Assembly (NCBI RefSeq): GCF_023511815.1
Contig: NZ_JAIMAV010000003.1
Coordinates: forward strand, 1 to 64,000
Source: Alicyclobacillus sp.
GTDB lineage: Bacteria > Bacillota > Bacilli > Alicyclobacillales > Alicyclobacillaceae
Direction of reading: 5' to 3'
DNA length: 64,000 bases
How positions within the stretch are numbered: position 1 is the first letter of the stretch; the number at the start of each line of letters is the position of its first letter. Shown here piece after piece: positions 1-11,819 of this stretch. A model generated the notes under the pieces. That model was not told the origin of the DNA, ran no database searches, and worked only from the letters and a program-made list of their open reading frames with translations. The position numbers were made by a program, and so were the translations under genes.

Positions 1-119
1 CCTTGCGGCCATCGCCTCGTGGCGGTCGCTTGCTCGCGGCCATCGCGGCCGCCGCAGCGGCGACGTCGAGTAATATACCACGAACCGAGGTCGAGATCAC
101 CAGGGAAATGAATCCATCC

Positions 120-938
120 TCACGCCCGCTTGACGCACAGCACCATCCATTCGTCCACCGACATGGCGAGGACTCGGCCATCGCGGATCTCCACGTCAAA
201 ACAGGCACGAACCTCAGGCGCCGCATGGAGGATGAATGATTCCACCTCCGCCGCGTGCTCGGGCGAACGAGCCATGCGCGCCATCCATGACGGAAATTCA
301 TTCCGCTTCCTTCGCGCCTCGGAGCGGATTTCCCGCAAGCCCGCCGCCTCGAGCCAGCGCCGCCACTCCGTTACGGCGGGACACCGCACATGTCCCGGAT
401 CCCGCAGGCGCTCCACGTCGTTGAGAAACCGGGCGCATGCGGGGTCCTGCGGGGCCACGTTGTCCACCATCAGGAACCGGCCCCCCGGTTTGAGCACGCG
501 CGCGACCTCCTCGACAAACCGATCGGGATTCGGGAAGTGGTGCGGGGCGATTCGGCACGTCACCGCGTCGAAGGTCTCCGGCAAAAACGGCAGGTTCTCC
601 GCGTCCGCGATGACGAAGGTGACATTGCGGCAACCGGATTCCGTCAGATGACGCCGCGCCGCCATCAGCATCTGCGGTGTGAGGTCGCTGGCGATGACCC
701 GGCTGACCCATGGGGACAGTGTCCTGGCGACATGCCCGCCGCCCGTGGCCACATCCAGGCACACCCACTCCGGATCCGGCGCCAGCCAGGTGACCAGCTT
801 CGCCAGGTCCGGTCCGTGGGCGTGACTTGGACTCGCCACGTACCGGTCGGCCGTCCGTGCGAACTGCGCCTGCACCAGCGGTTTGACGTCCTGCGGTCGG
901 GCTGGGTGCGGGCGTTGGGCATCCTCGAAACGGGGCAC
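120..938 (-). CDS. SAM-dependent class I methyltransferase
   Basis: A 272-residue soluble class I methyltransferase (UbiE/YcgJ-like). The Rossmann SAM-binding loop is visible as LDVATGGGHVA, with an acidic strand end (ASDLTPQML), a second-site IADAENLPF and the typical post-core LKPGGRFLMVDN. The substrate cannot be told. The ORF track starts further upstream, but AAGGAG sits 9 bases before a GTG at 938 and homology-like sequence begins just after it, so I chose that GTG. It stands alone, divergent from the DUF4031 gene. The 119 bases between its end and the window edge show no gene. Confidence 0.85.
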   Translation of the reverse strand: MPRFEDAQRPHPARPQDVKPLVQAQFARTADRYVASPSHAHGPDLAKLVTWLAPDPEWVCLDVATGGGHVARTLSPWVSRVIASDLTPQMLMAARRHLTESGCRNVTFVIADAENLPFLPETFDAVTCRIAPHHFPNPDRFVEEVARVLKPGGRFLMVDNVAPQDPACARFLNDVERLRDPGHVRCPAVTEWRRWLEAAGLREIRSEARRKRNEFPSWMARMARSPEHAAEVESFILHAAPEVRACFDVEIRDGRVLAMSVDEWMVLCVKRA

Positions 939-1060
939 GACCCTCAACTCCTTTCCGCGCAGTACGGGCGCACCCTGGTGGCATGGACGCCGGTCTCGCG
1001 GGCATGGCGCCCGAGCCTGTGGTACATTCAGAATACCATCGAACCTCACCGGAGGGTGAC

Positions 1061-1312
1061 ATGATCTACACCGACGGCATTCATCTGATCTCATCCGAGA
1101 GTCTCGAAGAACTGCACGCCTTCGCCGACCGCATCGGACTGCCCCGGCGGTGGTTGCACAACAACCCGCGCCACCCGCATTACGACCTGCTCACCGCCGA
1201 GGCGCGGGAGGCCGCGGTCCGAGCCGGCGCTCATTGGCGAACCTCGCGGGAGTTGGTGGAGATCCTGCGGACCTGTTCGTATCTGCCCCCGCGGCCGAGG
1301 CGCACCCGGTAG
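1061..1312 (+). CDS. DUF4031 family small protein
   Basis: An 83-residue protein beginning MIYTDGIHLIS, with the ELHAFADRIGL and HYDLL patterns of the DUF4031 family; function unknown. The start is fixed by GGAGG five bases before ATG 1061, so the longer ORF-track start at 983 is rejected. Its last 82 bases overlap, tail to tail, the 3' end of the EmrE-like exporter gene on the other strand, which is unusual in this window. Confidence 0.8.
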   Translation: MIYTDGIHLISSESLEELHAFADRIGLPRRWLHNNPRHPHYDLLTAEAREAAVRAGAHWRTSRELVEILRTCSYLPPRPRRTR

Positions 1313-2223
1313 CTGTGCAGCACCATGCCGACGACCACGAGCGCCATGCCGCACATCCCCATGGCCGACATCTGTGCGTCCGGGAGCAGCGCCCATTCTG
1401 CGAGTGCGGTGAACACCACCTCCCCCGCCTGCGTGGCCTCGACTGCCGCCAGCCGGGTTTGGCTGTTCCGGGCAAGGTCCGTGGCCGAGAAGAACAGGAC
1501 GGTCGCGATCACGCCGGACATCAGGGCCACCAGGAACGTCTGACCTGTCTGCATGGGCGGCGGCGGGCCTTGGGTCCACCAGCCGTACGCCGCCAGCCCC
1601 ACCCACAGCGGGAGGCTCGCCAGCGTCATCCCGAACGTCCGCTCGTACGCATGCAGGCGCCCCTGCAGAGCGGCCATCATCTGCCGGTTGCCGAGCGGAT
1701 ACGCGATGGCAGCCAAAAGAACCATCCCGGCCGCCAACAGCGCATCGCCCACCGGTACCGCGCGGGCGTGCTGCAGCTCGACCAGGGCGATCCCGGTGAG
1801 CATCACCGCCGAGACCACGAGCGTGGGCCACAACCGTTCCTCGCCGGCCGCCGCACCGGATGACGAGGCGGGGCGCCCGATCCATCGGCCCATCACCGCA
1901 CCCGCCAAAATCGTCACCTGCCAGGTGGAGGCCAACAACCAGGCGGGGCCGAACGACGCGGCGTAGCACAGCGGAATGTAGAAAAGGCCAAACCCGATCC
2001 AACTCCACAACACCCACGTCCCCGGCCGCTCCCGCATGACCCGCCAGAGGTCGCGGGTTTTCCCGCGGATCGCCACAATCCCCCACAGCATGGGCACCAT
2101 CCACAAAAAGCGCAGCGACGCGCTCCACACCCAGCTGCCTCCGTCCAGACTCATGGTGCGGTTGAAGAGAAAGGTGGCGGCAAAGAACAAGGAGGCGGTG
2201 AGGCCGAGGATCACCGCGCGCAT
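1231..2223 (-). CDS. EmrE-like drug/metabolite exporter family protein
   Basis: A 330-residue integral membrane protein of the drug/metabolite transporter superfamily (multidrug resistance efflux transporter EmrE family). About ten hydrophobic segments are visible, starting with MRAVILGLTASLFFAATF; the N-terminal half carries an FLFNRTMSLDGG stretch typical of this family. The substrate is unknown. ATG 2223 follows a GGGGGGAG site. A perfect 7-bp hairpin (CCCGTTT/AAACGGG, 2240-2257) lies in the short leader just before the ribosome site. The end of the gene overlaps the convergent DUF4031 gene by 82 bases. Confidence 0.82.
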   Translation of the reverse strand: MRAVILGLTASLFFAATFLFNRTMSLDGGSWVWSASLRFLWMVPMLWGIVAIRGKTRDLWRVMRERPGTWVLWSWIGFGLFYIPLCYAASFGPAWLLASTWQVTILAGAVMGRWIGRPASSSGAAAGEERLWPTLVVSAVMLTGIALVELQHARAVPVGDALLAAGMVLLAAIAYPLGNRQMMAALQGRLHAYERTFGMTLASLPLWVGLAAYGWWTQGPPPPMQTGQTFLVALMSGVIATVLFFSATDLARNSQTRLAAVEATQAGEVVFTALAEWALLPDAQMSAMGMCGMALVVVGMVLHSYRVRLGRGGRYEQVRRISTNSREVRQ

Positions 2224-2287
2224 GGCTCTCCCCCCTTCACCCGTTTCGTAAAACGGGCCGACGCCTGAACACCTCCAATATATGGCG

Positions 2288-2318
2288 CGGCGGGCTCCGG
2301 GTGTCTCCGGGCCCGCCG
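2288..2318 (-). terminator. Hairpin downstream of proS
   Basis: A GC-rich inverted repeat (GGCGGGCCCGG against CCGGAGCCCGCC, one bulge) lies 9 bases after the proS stop codon, between proS and the exporter gene. There is no clear T run, so termination is likely but not certain. Confidence 0.5.
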
Positions 2319-2326
2319 GCAGGCGA

Positions 2327-4045
<1,719 letters not shown>

Positions 4046-4102
4046 TCATGCGCGTTCGTCTGCACCGGTGTCCACACCCGTCCGGGGGTGCGTCCGTTCG
4101 GG

Positions 4103-4870
4103 TCAGACGTCCGGGAACAGTTCATAAAAAGCGCTGTAGCGCTCGTCCCGGTCCGACCTCGGGGATGCCGCGCCCCGTCCGGACCTGCGCCCCGTTTTGC
4201 CGGCCGCCGCCTCGTCACGCGCCCGTGTGCGCTCCCGGTGTTGGGCCTGATAGGCCTCGAGGTCCGCCCGGCTGCGGATCTGATGGCGTTGCCAATCGTA
4301 AAGGACGCGATCGATGTATTTGAAGCTGTACTTGTTGGCGAGGACGGCTTCGCGTAACGCCTCCACGATCATCCACTCCGGGTGCCGGTCCTGCTCCAGC
4401 CAGTGCCGGATCTGCTCACACTCCAGGCCGGAGAGCGGACGGCCGAACTCCTCTTCGAACAGGGTGACCACGTCCTTGGCGCGTTCCAAGGCCGTCTGCG
4501 CCGGAGCAGCCTGAACCGGTTGCGGGTCCTTCGGTCGCAGGGCTGTCCACAACGGCCGCAGGTCAAAATAATTCCCGTGTGTGCCGTCCGCCTCCAGCCG
4601 CACGCCGATGGCGAGGAGACCCGCTTCCACCAGACGGCCGATGGTCTCCGCCACGTCGTACGGGCTCATCCCGCAGCGGGAGGAAAGTTCCTGCGGGGTG
4701 AGAAAATCCCGCTGCTGAACCTGTTGGGCCGCGAGGATCTGGAGCAGCACCAACACCGCGTCCGGTGGAAGTTGCAAAGACCCGATCTGATTGAGCAGCG
4801 TGAACGGAATGCTGACAAACGGACCGGCGAGCAGATCCGCCTCCGTCCACTGGCGATCCGGCGGTTTCAT
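4103..4870 (-). CDS. dnaD: DnaD-type primosome protein
   Basis: A 255-residue DnaD, the primosomal protein that helps load the replicative helicase at oriC and at stalled forks in low-GC Gram-positives. The N-terminal winged helix (LTPQELSSRCGMSPYDVAETIGRL, about residues 58-82) and the C-terminal DnaD domain (YSFKYIDRVLYDW, about residues 197-209) are both visible, followed by a basic, low-complexity tail. It directly follows asnS on the same strand with a 39-base gap, the same order as in B. subtilis (asnS-dnaD). Confidence 0.93.
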   Translation of the reverse strand: MKPPDRQWTEADLLAGPFVSIPFTLLNQIGSLQLPPDAVLVLLQILAAQQVQQRDFLTPQELSSRCGMSPYDVAETIGRLVEAGLLAIGVRLEADGTHGNYFDLRPLWTALRPKDPQPVQAAPAQTALERAKDVVTLFEEEFGRPLSGLECEQIRHWLEQDRHPEWMIVEALREAVLANKYSFKYIDRVLYDWQRHQIRSRADLEAYQAQHRERTRARDEAAAGKTGRRSGRGAASPRSDRDERYSAFYELFPDV

Positions 4871-4909
4871 GCCGCCCCACTCCCTCTCGAGGTTGTCCTG
4901 CCCCCCACC

Positions 4910-6205
4910 TCACGGATACAACCGGTACAGCATCCGCGGAAACGGGATGGCCTCCCGGACGTGTTCCAATCCGCAGATCCAGGCCACCGTGCGCTCCAGA
5001 CCGATGCCGAAACCGGCGTGCGGGACGGACCCGTACTTGCGCAGATCGAGGTACCACCCATACGTGTCCATCGGCAGGTTGTGCGTTACGAATCGATCCC
5101 GCAGGAGATCATAATCATGGATGCGCTGGCTGCCGCCGATGATCTCCCCGTATCCCTCCGGAGCCAGCAGGTCCGCGCACAGCACCACCTCCGGCCGCTC
5201 CGGGTCCGGCTGCATGTAGAACGCCTTGAGCGCGGTCGGATACCGCTCGATGAACAGCGGCCGATCGAACTGCGCGGCGAGCTCCGTCTCGTGCGGGGCG
5301 CCGAAATCGTCTCCCCAACGGATATCGTGGCCGTGCGCCTGAAGCCAGCGAATGGCCTCATCGTAGCTCATCCGCGGAAACGGCGCCTGCACCTTGGCCA
5401 GCCTGTCCACATCGCGGCCGATGGTGGCCAGCTCCGCCTCGCAGTGATCCAGGACGTGGCGGACCACGTGTTGGACGAATGCCTCCTGCAGACGGACGTT
5501 GTCCTCGTGCGTGTAGAAGGCCATCTCCGGTTCAATCATCCAGAATTCAATCAGATGCCGACGCGTTTTGGACCGCTCCGCGCGAAACGCGGGGCCCATC
5601 GAATACACCTTGCCCAAGGCCATCGCGGCCGCCTCCAGATACATCTGGCCGCTCTGGGTGAGGTACGCGTCCTCATCGAAATACTGGGTGTAAAACAGCT
5701 CCGTCGTACCCTCGCAGGAGGAGGGGGTGAGAATTGGCGGATCGACCCGAGTGAATCCGTCCGCGTCGAGAAAGTCCGCCATGGCCCGCATCACCTCGGC
5801 GCGCACCTTGAGGATGGCGCGCTGACGCGGGGTGCGGATCCACAGGTGGCGGTGGTCCAACAGGAAGTCCACCCCGTGCTCCTTGAGGGTGATGGGATAA
5901 TCCACTGAGCCGCCGACCGGCTCGACGCGGGTGACGGAGAGTTCGTATCCGCCCTTGGCGCGCGCGTCGCGGCGAACGACCCCTTCCACAATCAGGGAAC
6001 TCTCCTGGGTGAGCGCTTCACACGCGGCGAACACCGCGTCCCCCACCTCGCTCTTGACCGCGACGCACTGGATGACCCCGGTGCCATCGCGCACCTGCAG
6101 GAATTGAATCTTCCCGCTCGACCGTTTGTTGTACAGCCACCCGCGCAGGGTGACCGTCTGTCCCTCATAGTTTCCGATTCTGTCGATGGTGGTGACAGGA
6201 CTCAC
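4910..6205 (-). CDS. asnS: Asparaginyl-tRNA synthetase
   Basis: A 431-residue class IIb synthetase. The N-terminal OB fold ([24 protein letters not shown]) binds the anticodon; class II motif 2 ([22 protein letters not shown]) and motif 3 ([15 protein letters not shown]) form the catalytic core. The EFWMIEPEM signature favours AsnRS over AspRS. I chose GTG 6205, seven bases after a perfect AGGAGG, over the track's upstream ATG. An extended -10 promoter lies only about 25 bases before the start codon, leaving no room for a T-box in that transcript. Confidence 0.95.
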   Translation of the reverse strand: MSPVTTIDRIGNYEGQTVTLRGWLYNKRSSGKIQFLQVRDGTGVIQCVAVKSEVGDAVFAACEALTQESSLIVEGVVRRDARAKGGYELSVTRVEPVGGSVDYPITLKEHGVDFLLDHRHLWIRTPRQRAILKVRAEVMRAMADFLDADGFTRVDPPILTPSSCEGTTELFYTQYFDEDAYLTQSGQMYLEAAAMALGKVYSMGPAFRAERSKTRRHLIEFWMIEPEMAFYTHEDNVRLQEAFVQHVVRHVLDHCEAELATIGRDVDRLAKVQAPFPRMSYDEAIRWLQAHGHDIRWGDDFGAPHETELAAQFDRPLFIERYPTALKAFYMQPDPERPEVVLCADLLAPEGYGEIIGGSQRIHDYDLLRDRFVTHNLPMDTYGWYLDLRKYGSVPHAGFGIGLERTVAWICGLEHVREAIPFPRMLYRLYP

Positions 6206-6236
6206 GGTTTTGCCTCCTATGGTTGCAATCAAACGG

Positions 6237-6245
6237 ATTATACCA
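6237..6245 (-). promoter_or_regulatory. Extended -10 promoter of asnS
   Basis: The minus strand reads TGGTATAAT, an extended -10 element, 31 bases before the asnS GTG. The -35 position (CGCGTG) is poor. Transcription would start near 6230. Confidence 0.6.
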
Positions 6246-6313
6246 CATCGCTGCGGACGCACGCGGGCCTGTGCCGGGCCGGCCAAAGACGGAGGGCGCA
6301 ACACCGGGCGGCC

Positions 6314-6358
6314 GTCCGCTCATTCTCAGAACGTTACCGCTGTTATGCCTTGGCCCAC
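6314..6358. repeat. Imperfect direct repeat upstream of asnS, copy 1
   Basis: This copy reads GTCCGCTCATTCTCAG, then TTACCGCTGTTATGCCT, then TGGCCCA. It matches copy 2 at 6384-6434 in the same order with small insertions. It lies in the 349-base gap 6206-6554 between asnS and the FtsH-like gene. Role unknown. Confidence 0.6.
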
Positions 6359-6383
6359 ACTCCATCCAGAGGCGTCCTTCACA

Positions 6384-6434
6384 GTCCGCTCATCTCGGGG
6401 CATTACCGCGCTGTCATGCCTGCGGGTTGGCCCA
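6384..6434. repeat. Imperfect direct repeat upstream of asnS, copy 2
   Basis: The second copy reads GTCCGCTCATCTCGG, then ATTACCGCGCTGTCATGCCT, then TTGGCCCA. It is 70 bases from copy 1 and in the same orientation. The two copies differ by short indels, which suggests an old duplication or a pair of protein-binding or RNA elements. Confidence 0.6.
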
Positions 6435-6453
6435 AGGGTCCCGGATAAATCGC

Positions 6454-6481
6454 AAGGCCGTGGATGCATATCCACGGCCTT
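6454..6481 (-). terminator. Hairpin downstream of the FtsH-like gene
   Basis: A perfect 11-bp inverted repeat (AAGGCCGTGGA/TCCACGGCCTT) with a 6-base loop, 73 bases after the FtsH-like stop codon. Both flanks are A/T at the stem base, but the T run is short, so it may act from either side. Confidence 0.6.
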
Positions 6482-6554
6482 CGAACATTCTTTTGGGTTC
6501 GCGCCGGCAAGACTGACCTCCGCTTGGACCCACCGTCCTCGCGTGCGCCAGGGT

Positions 6555-8098
<1,544 letters not shown>

Positions 8099-8102
<4 letters not shown>

Positions 8103-8620
8103 GACGTCCCACCTCCTTGTCGCAGCGTGTACGGGAGGACCTTGTACAGATAGCGATCCCCGTGTTGCAGCTGGATGTAGACGTTGTGCTCATCCATCGT
8201 CACGCGCGCTCCGACCCCCAGATGCTTGGCTTCGTCGGCGACACCGGAGATCATCTCCCGGTACCGGCCGCTTGCCAGCCCCTCCATCAGGATGGGGGTG
8301 ATGGCCTCGTACGCCGAGACCAATTGGGCGTCGCGGCGGTCCTCTATCAACAATCGATCCGTCCCGGCGAAGGTGCCGGAGACCGTTTCCACCAGGTGGT
8401 CGTACGCCGTTTGAAGGTCGTCGACGGGGCCCAGTTGCACGCGGATGACGGTGGGATTTCCGGCCTCCACCTCAACCGCCTCCACCCCCGCGACCTTCTG
8501 AAGGTTCTCCTGCAGCGGCCCGACCACGTTCAGATGTTGATAAGCCCTCCATCCACCGAACAGAATGGCCAGGCTGATGATCACGATAAAGATCACTGGA
8601 ACGAGGCGGATGCGCAACAA
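8099..8620 (-). CDS. Membrane-anchored protein of unknown function
   Basis: A 173-residue protein with one N-terminal membrane segment (LVPVIFIVIISLAILFGGW) and a soluble alpha/beta domain predicted outside or at the membrane face. I do not recognise the family. The gene overlaps the FtsH-like gene by 4 bases, so the two are probably translated together and may act together, for example as substrate adaptor and protease; that is inference. The start is TTG 8620 or the adjacent TTG 8617. Confidence 0.65.
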
Positions 8621-8683
8621 CGAAGACCGCCCCCCACCGTTTCGGAGTCAATTCACGCCTTCAGTATAGCACGGACGTCCATA

Positions 8684-9253
8684 TTATGTTGACAACACTT
8701 CTTTCCACAGGGCGGCGGGATCCTCACCCTGCAGCGGTCCGGATGTCCACAGCAAGCCGCCGGTTCGGGCGTCGTAATAGAGATACAGGCGCTGCCCCTG
8801 TGCGTTGAGCGCCTCCACCTCCCAGACGACCCCCGAATCCGAGTGAAAGGCCGTGTCCGACTGAGGGGATACGTACCCGATGTGACCGGAGATCGCGCGC
8901 AGGTGGGATTTCGCCGCGCGCTGCACAATGTCCTGCTCCCCCAACAGCCCGTCCGCCCGGACGAACTGCGCGGTGAACGCATTCTCACCCGCGTCCGCCG
9001 CCACGGTGACGAACACGTACCACCGGCGCCCGAACGCGTCGGTGCCCGTGAACACCTCCTGGACGCCGTTTGCCGTGAATCGGTCATGTCCATCAATCCG
9101 GTCGATGGGGGTGTGATCCAGTGCGTACTGAGCCGCCGCCGTCTCCTGTTGCCAGACGGTGTCCACGTTGTTCCACAGCGCGATGAGCAGTGCGGCGGCG
9201 CCCAACAGCACCATGAGGCCGCCCGTGATGAGGATGATCTTCCAACTTCGCAT
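8684..9253 (-). CDS. ypmB: YpmB-like membrane-anchored PepSY-type protein
   Basis: A 189-residue protein with an N-terminal membrane anchor (IILITGGLMVLLGAAALLIALW) followed by two repeats of the DUF5590/PepSY kind; the second contains VVWEVEALNAQGQRLYLYYDARTGGLLW, which is typical of YpmB. Function unknown in the family. It lies 4 bases after ypmA on the same strand, the B. subtilis dinG-ypmA-ypmB arrangement, although other genes now separate it from dinG. Confidence 0.8.
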   Translation of the reverse strand: MRSWKIILITGGLMVLLGAAALLIALWNNVDTVWQQETAAAQYALDHTPIDRIDGHDRFTANGVQEVFTGTDAFGRRWYVFVTVAADAGENAFTAQFVRADGLLGEQDIVQRAAKSHLRAISGHIGYVSPQSDTAFHSDSGVVWEVEALNAQGQRLYLYYDARTGGLLWTSGPLQGEDPAALWKEVLST

Positions 9254-9257
9254 ATCA

Positions 9258-9440
9258 TCAGGCCCGGTACAGGGTGAGGATCATCTTGCCGTCCTCTTGC
9301 GCCTTGGCGAGGCCGAACACGACGTTCTTATCCTTCAAGTTCCGGTTGAGAAAGTCCACCAACTGGTACAGGTCCTCCGTCGCGGTCAACACCTGCGTGC
9401 CGATGACCGCCAGCTTGCCGTCCGCATCCGTCTGTGCCAT
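9258..9440 (-). CDS. ypmA: YpmA family small protein (DUF4264)
   Basis: A 60-residue protein with the LYQLVDFLNRNLKDKNVVFGL core and the LYRA-like end of the YpmA/DUF4264 family. No function is known. It sits between surE (3-base gap) and ypmB (4-base gap), so the three are likely one transcript. Confidence 0.85.
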   Translation of the reverse strand: MAQTDADGKLAVIGTQVLTATEDLYQLVDFLNRNLKDKNVVFGLAKAQEDGKMILTLYRA

Positions 9441-9443
9441 GAT

Positions 9444-10220
9444 TCACCCTCCGCGATGTGCAGTCCCGTCCATCCACGATTCCAGCGTACCGAGCCAGGA
9501 CTCGTTTGTAAACCGGTATCGGAGCGGGGTGACGCTGATGCATCCGGATCGCACGGCGATCACGTCGGTCCCCGGCCCCCCCAATTCCTCCACGGCCTCT
9601 CCCGCGTAGCGAAAGCACACGCGCCCGGCCTCGTCGGCCTCCTCCCGAAAGGCGTCCCGATACCCGCGCACGCCGAGCACGGTCGCCTTCCACGGCGCAT
9701 TCGGCAGGGACCGGGCCGGAAGATTGACATTGAGAAAGGTGTCCGCGGGCCAGGGGCCGCGCGATTGCAACCATCGAATGAGATGGAGGGCCGCTTCGGC
9801 CGCCTCCTCGAACGGCCAGGGCGGCCCGCATAACGACAGCGCCACGGCGGGAATGTGTTGCAACGCCGCCTCTCCGGCGGCGGCCACCGTCCCGGAGTAC
9901 AGGACGTCCGCGGCCAGGTTGGCCCCCTCATTGATGCCAGACACCATCCAGTCAAACGGCCGCCGCCGACCGAGCACGGTGACGGCCCACTTGACGCAGT
10001 CGACCGGGGTGCCGCTGACCGCGTAGGCCTCCGCCTCTCCAACGCCCAATGCCACGGGCTCCACATACAGCGGGCGGTGGAACGAGATCCCGTGGCTCGA
10101 CGCGCTGCGCTGGCGATCCGGCGCCACCACGCACACCTCGCCGATCCGGGCCATCGCCGCGGCAATCGCCCGGATCCCGGGTGCACGCACCCCGTCGTCA
10201 TTGCTGATCAGGATTCGCAT
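9444..10220 (-). CDS. surE: 5'/3'-nucleotidase SurE
   Basis: A 258-residue SurE phosphatase, which removes phosphate from nucleoside monophosphates and is linked to survival under stress. The N-terminal metal-binding ISNDDGV motif, the RSASSHGIS segment, SGTPVDCV and SGINEGANLAADVLYSGTVAAAGEA are all present. ATG 10220 follows GGAGAGGAGG; the track's upstream start is rejected. It leads a short operon with ypmA and ypmB. Confidence 0.93.
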   Translation of the reverse strand: MRILISNDDGVRAPGIRAIAAAMARIGEVCVVAPDRQRSASSHGISFHRPLYVEPVALGVGEAEAYAVSGTPVDCVKWAVTVLGRRRPFDWMVSGINEGANLAADVLYSGTVAAAGEAALQHIPAVALSLCGPPWPFEEAAEAALHLIRWLQSRGPWPADTFLNVNLPARSLPNAPWKATVLGVRGYRDAFREEADEAGRVCFRYAGEAVEELGGPGTDVIAVRSGCISVTPLRYRFTNESWLGTLESWMDGTAHRGG

Positions 10221-10305
10221 GAGGCCCTCCTCTCCTGCCATGAAACGCATGTGTACCGGAGACCGCCTCGCCCATACTAGCTGTACGCGAGGAGGTGCAC
10301 GTCAT

Positions 10306-10473
10306 ATGCGGTCCTCATCCCCGCGGGTCCGACGGGTGCGCGCCAACGCCATGCCGCCGGGCGTCCGCCATCCCTCCGAAGTGCGGCTGTGGGCCGAGGC
10401 GATCTCGAATGCGCTTGGATTCGGCCACCCAAGGCTGACGTTTGGTTTCCGGAATTCGCTGTTGCGCGACTAA
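10306..10473 (+). CDS. Possible small protein, unknown
   Basis: A 55-codon ORF between surE and mtaD, on the opposite strand. The only strong support is a good ribosome site (GAGGAGGTG, 8 bases before ATG 10306). The product is basic at its N-terminus and has no recognised domain. It could be spurious in GC-rich DNA. Confidence 0.3.
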   Translation: MRSSSPRVRRVRANAMPPGVRHPSEVRLWAEAISNALGFGHPRLTFGFRNSLLRD

Positions 10474-10517
10474 CCGTCGGGGGCTCGACACGCCCGCCGG
10501 GATGAGCGACGTTGGCA

Positions 10518-11819
10518 TCAGGAACCGGGGCGCAACCGGGCCTCCAGGCGCCGGACCTCGTGCCGGATCCGTTCGACATCCAGGGTCACCGGTTCCCGAT
10601 TGCGCAAAAGCGCGCGTCCGGCGACGAACACGTCCGTCACATCTCCCGCGCCGGCCGCGTACACGATGTTCGACAACAGGTCGTACGTGGGCAAAAAGTG
10701 CGGGCTATCCAGATTCAACAACACGATGTCCGCCGGGGCGCCCGGATGCAGAGTGCCTTGGCCGTTCTCGCCGAACACGCACCGCGCCCCCGAGGCCGTC
10801 GCCATGGTGAACGCCTCGGTTGCGGTCACCGCCGTGGCGTCCTGCAGAACCCCCTTGTGCAGGGTGGCGGCGAGGCGCAGCTCCTCGAACAGGTCCAGAT
10901 TGTTGTTGCTCGCCGCTCCGTCCGTGCCGATGCCGACCGTGATCCCGGCCTCCAGGAGCTTCACCACCGGTGCGACGCCGGAGGCGAGTTTGAGGTTGGA
11001 CTGGGGGTTGTGCGCCACGCGGACGTCCCTCGTGCGCATCAGGGCAACGTCTTCCTCCGTCAGATGCACGCAGTGCGCCGCGAGCACCGGGCGTTGCAAG
11101 AGCCCGCAGCGCTCCGCCAGCTGGATGGGGGTCGTCCCGTGTTGCTCCAGGCACTCCTCGACCTCCCGCCGCGTCTCCGAAAGGTGAATCTGGACGGGGG
11201 CACCGAGGGCGGCGGAGAGATCCGCGACCTGGGCCAGGTAATCCGGCGGACAGGTGTAGGGTGCGTGCGGTCCAAGCGTCACCCGGATGCGTCCGTCGGC
11301 GGCGCCGTTCCAGCGTTCGAAGAAGGCGCGGCTGTTGCCAAGGCCCGAAGCCCGGCTCTGTTCGTCCAAACCGACCATCCCCCACGACAGCACCCCGCGC
11401 AATCCGCTCTCTTCCACCGCACGGGCCGCATCGTGCATGAAAAAGTACATGTCCGTGAAGCAGGTGGTGCCGGATTGGATCATCTCCCAACACGCCAGCA
11501 GCGTGCCCCAGTACACCGCCTCCCCCGTCAGCTTCGCCTCCGCCGGATAGATCCGTTCCGTCAACCAGGCCTGCAGCGGGAGATCGTCCCCAATGCCGCG
11601 CAGCAGCGTCATGGCCGCGTGGCCGTGGGTGTTGACCAATCCCGGGATGGCCACGGCGCGCGGGCGGGACACCACCTCCATCCCGTCCCGCGGTCCGGGA
11701 TACACCCCTCGGCCGGTGGCGAGGATCACCCCGTCCTGCCACAGCACATACCCGGGTTCCGGAATCACCGCGTCCGCGGACAGCACCAGGCTCCCCGCTT
11801 CCAACAACACCTGTGTCAT
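10518..11819 (-). CDS. mtaD: 5'-methylthioadenosine/S-adenosylhomocysteine deaminase
   Basis: A 433-residue amidohydrolase that deaminates MTA and SAH to their inosyl forms. The metal site is visible as NTHGHAAM, the middle His in IHLSE and AAHCVHL, and the catalytic Asp in GIGTDGAASNNNLDLF. ATG 11819 overlaps the mtnA stop by 4 bases. With mtnP and mtnA it forms a methylthioadenosine cassette, giving the cell both phosphorolysis and deamination of MTA. Confidence 0.92.
   Translation of the reverse strand: MTQVLLEAGSLVLSADAVIPEPGYVLWQDGVILATGRGVYPGPRDGMEVVSRPRAVAIPGLVNTHGHAAMTLLRGIGDDLPLQAWLTERIYPAEAKLTGEAVYWGTLLACWEMIQSGTTCFTDMYFFMHDAARAVEESGLRGVLSWGMVGLDEQSRASGLGNSRAFFERWNGAADGRIRVTLGPHAPYTCPPDYLAQVADLSAALGAPVQIHLSETRREVEECLEQHGTTPIQLAERCGLLQRPVLAAHCVHLTEEDVALMRTRDVRVAHNPQSNLKLASGVAPVVKLLEAGITVGIGTDGAASNNNLDLFEELRLAATLHKGVLQDATAVTATEAFTMATASGARCVFGENGQGTLHPGAPADIVLLNLDSPHFLPTYDLLSNIVYAAGAGDVTDVFVAGRALLRNREPVTLDVERIRHEVRRLEARLRPGS

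Noticed and set aside
3-239. 78-codon ORF at the window edge
   Set aside because: TTG start without ribosome site, alanine run, and overlap with the end of the methyltransferase gene.
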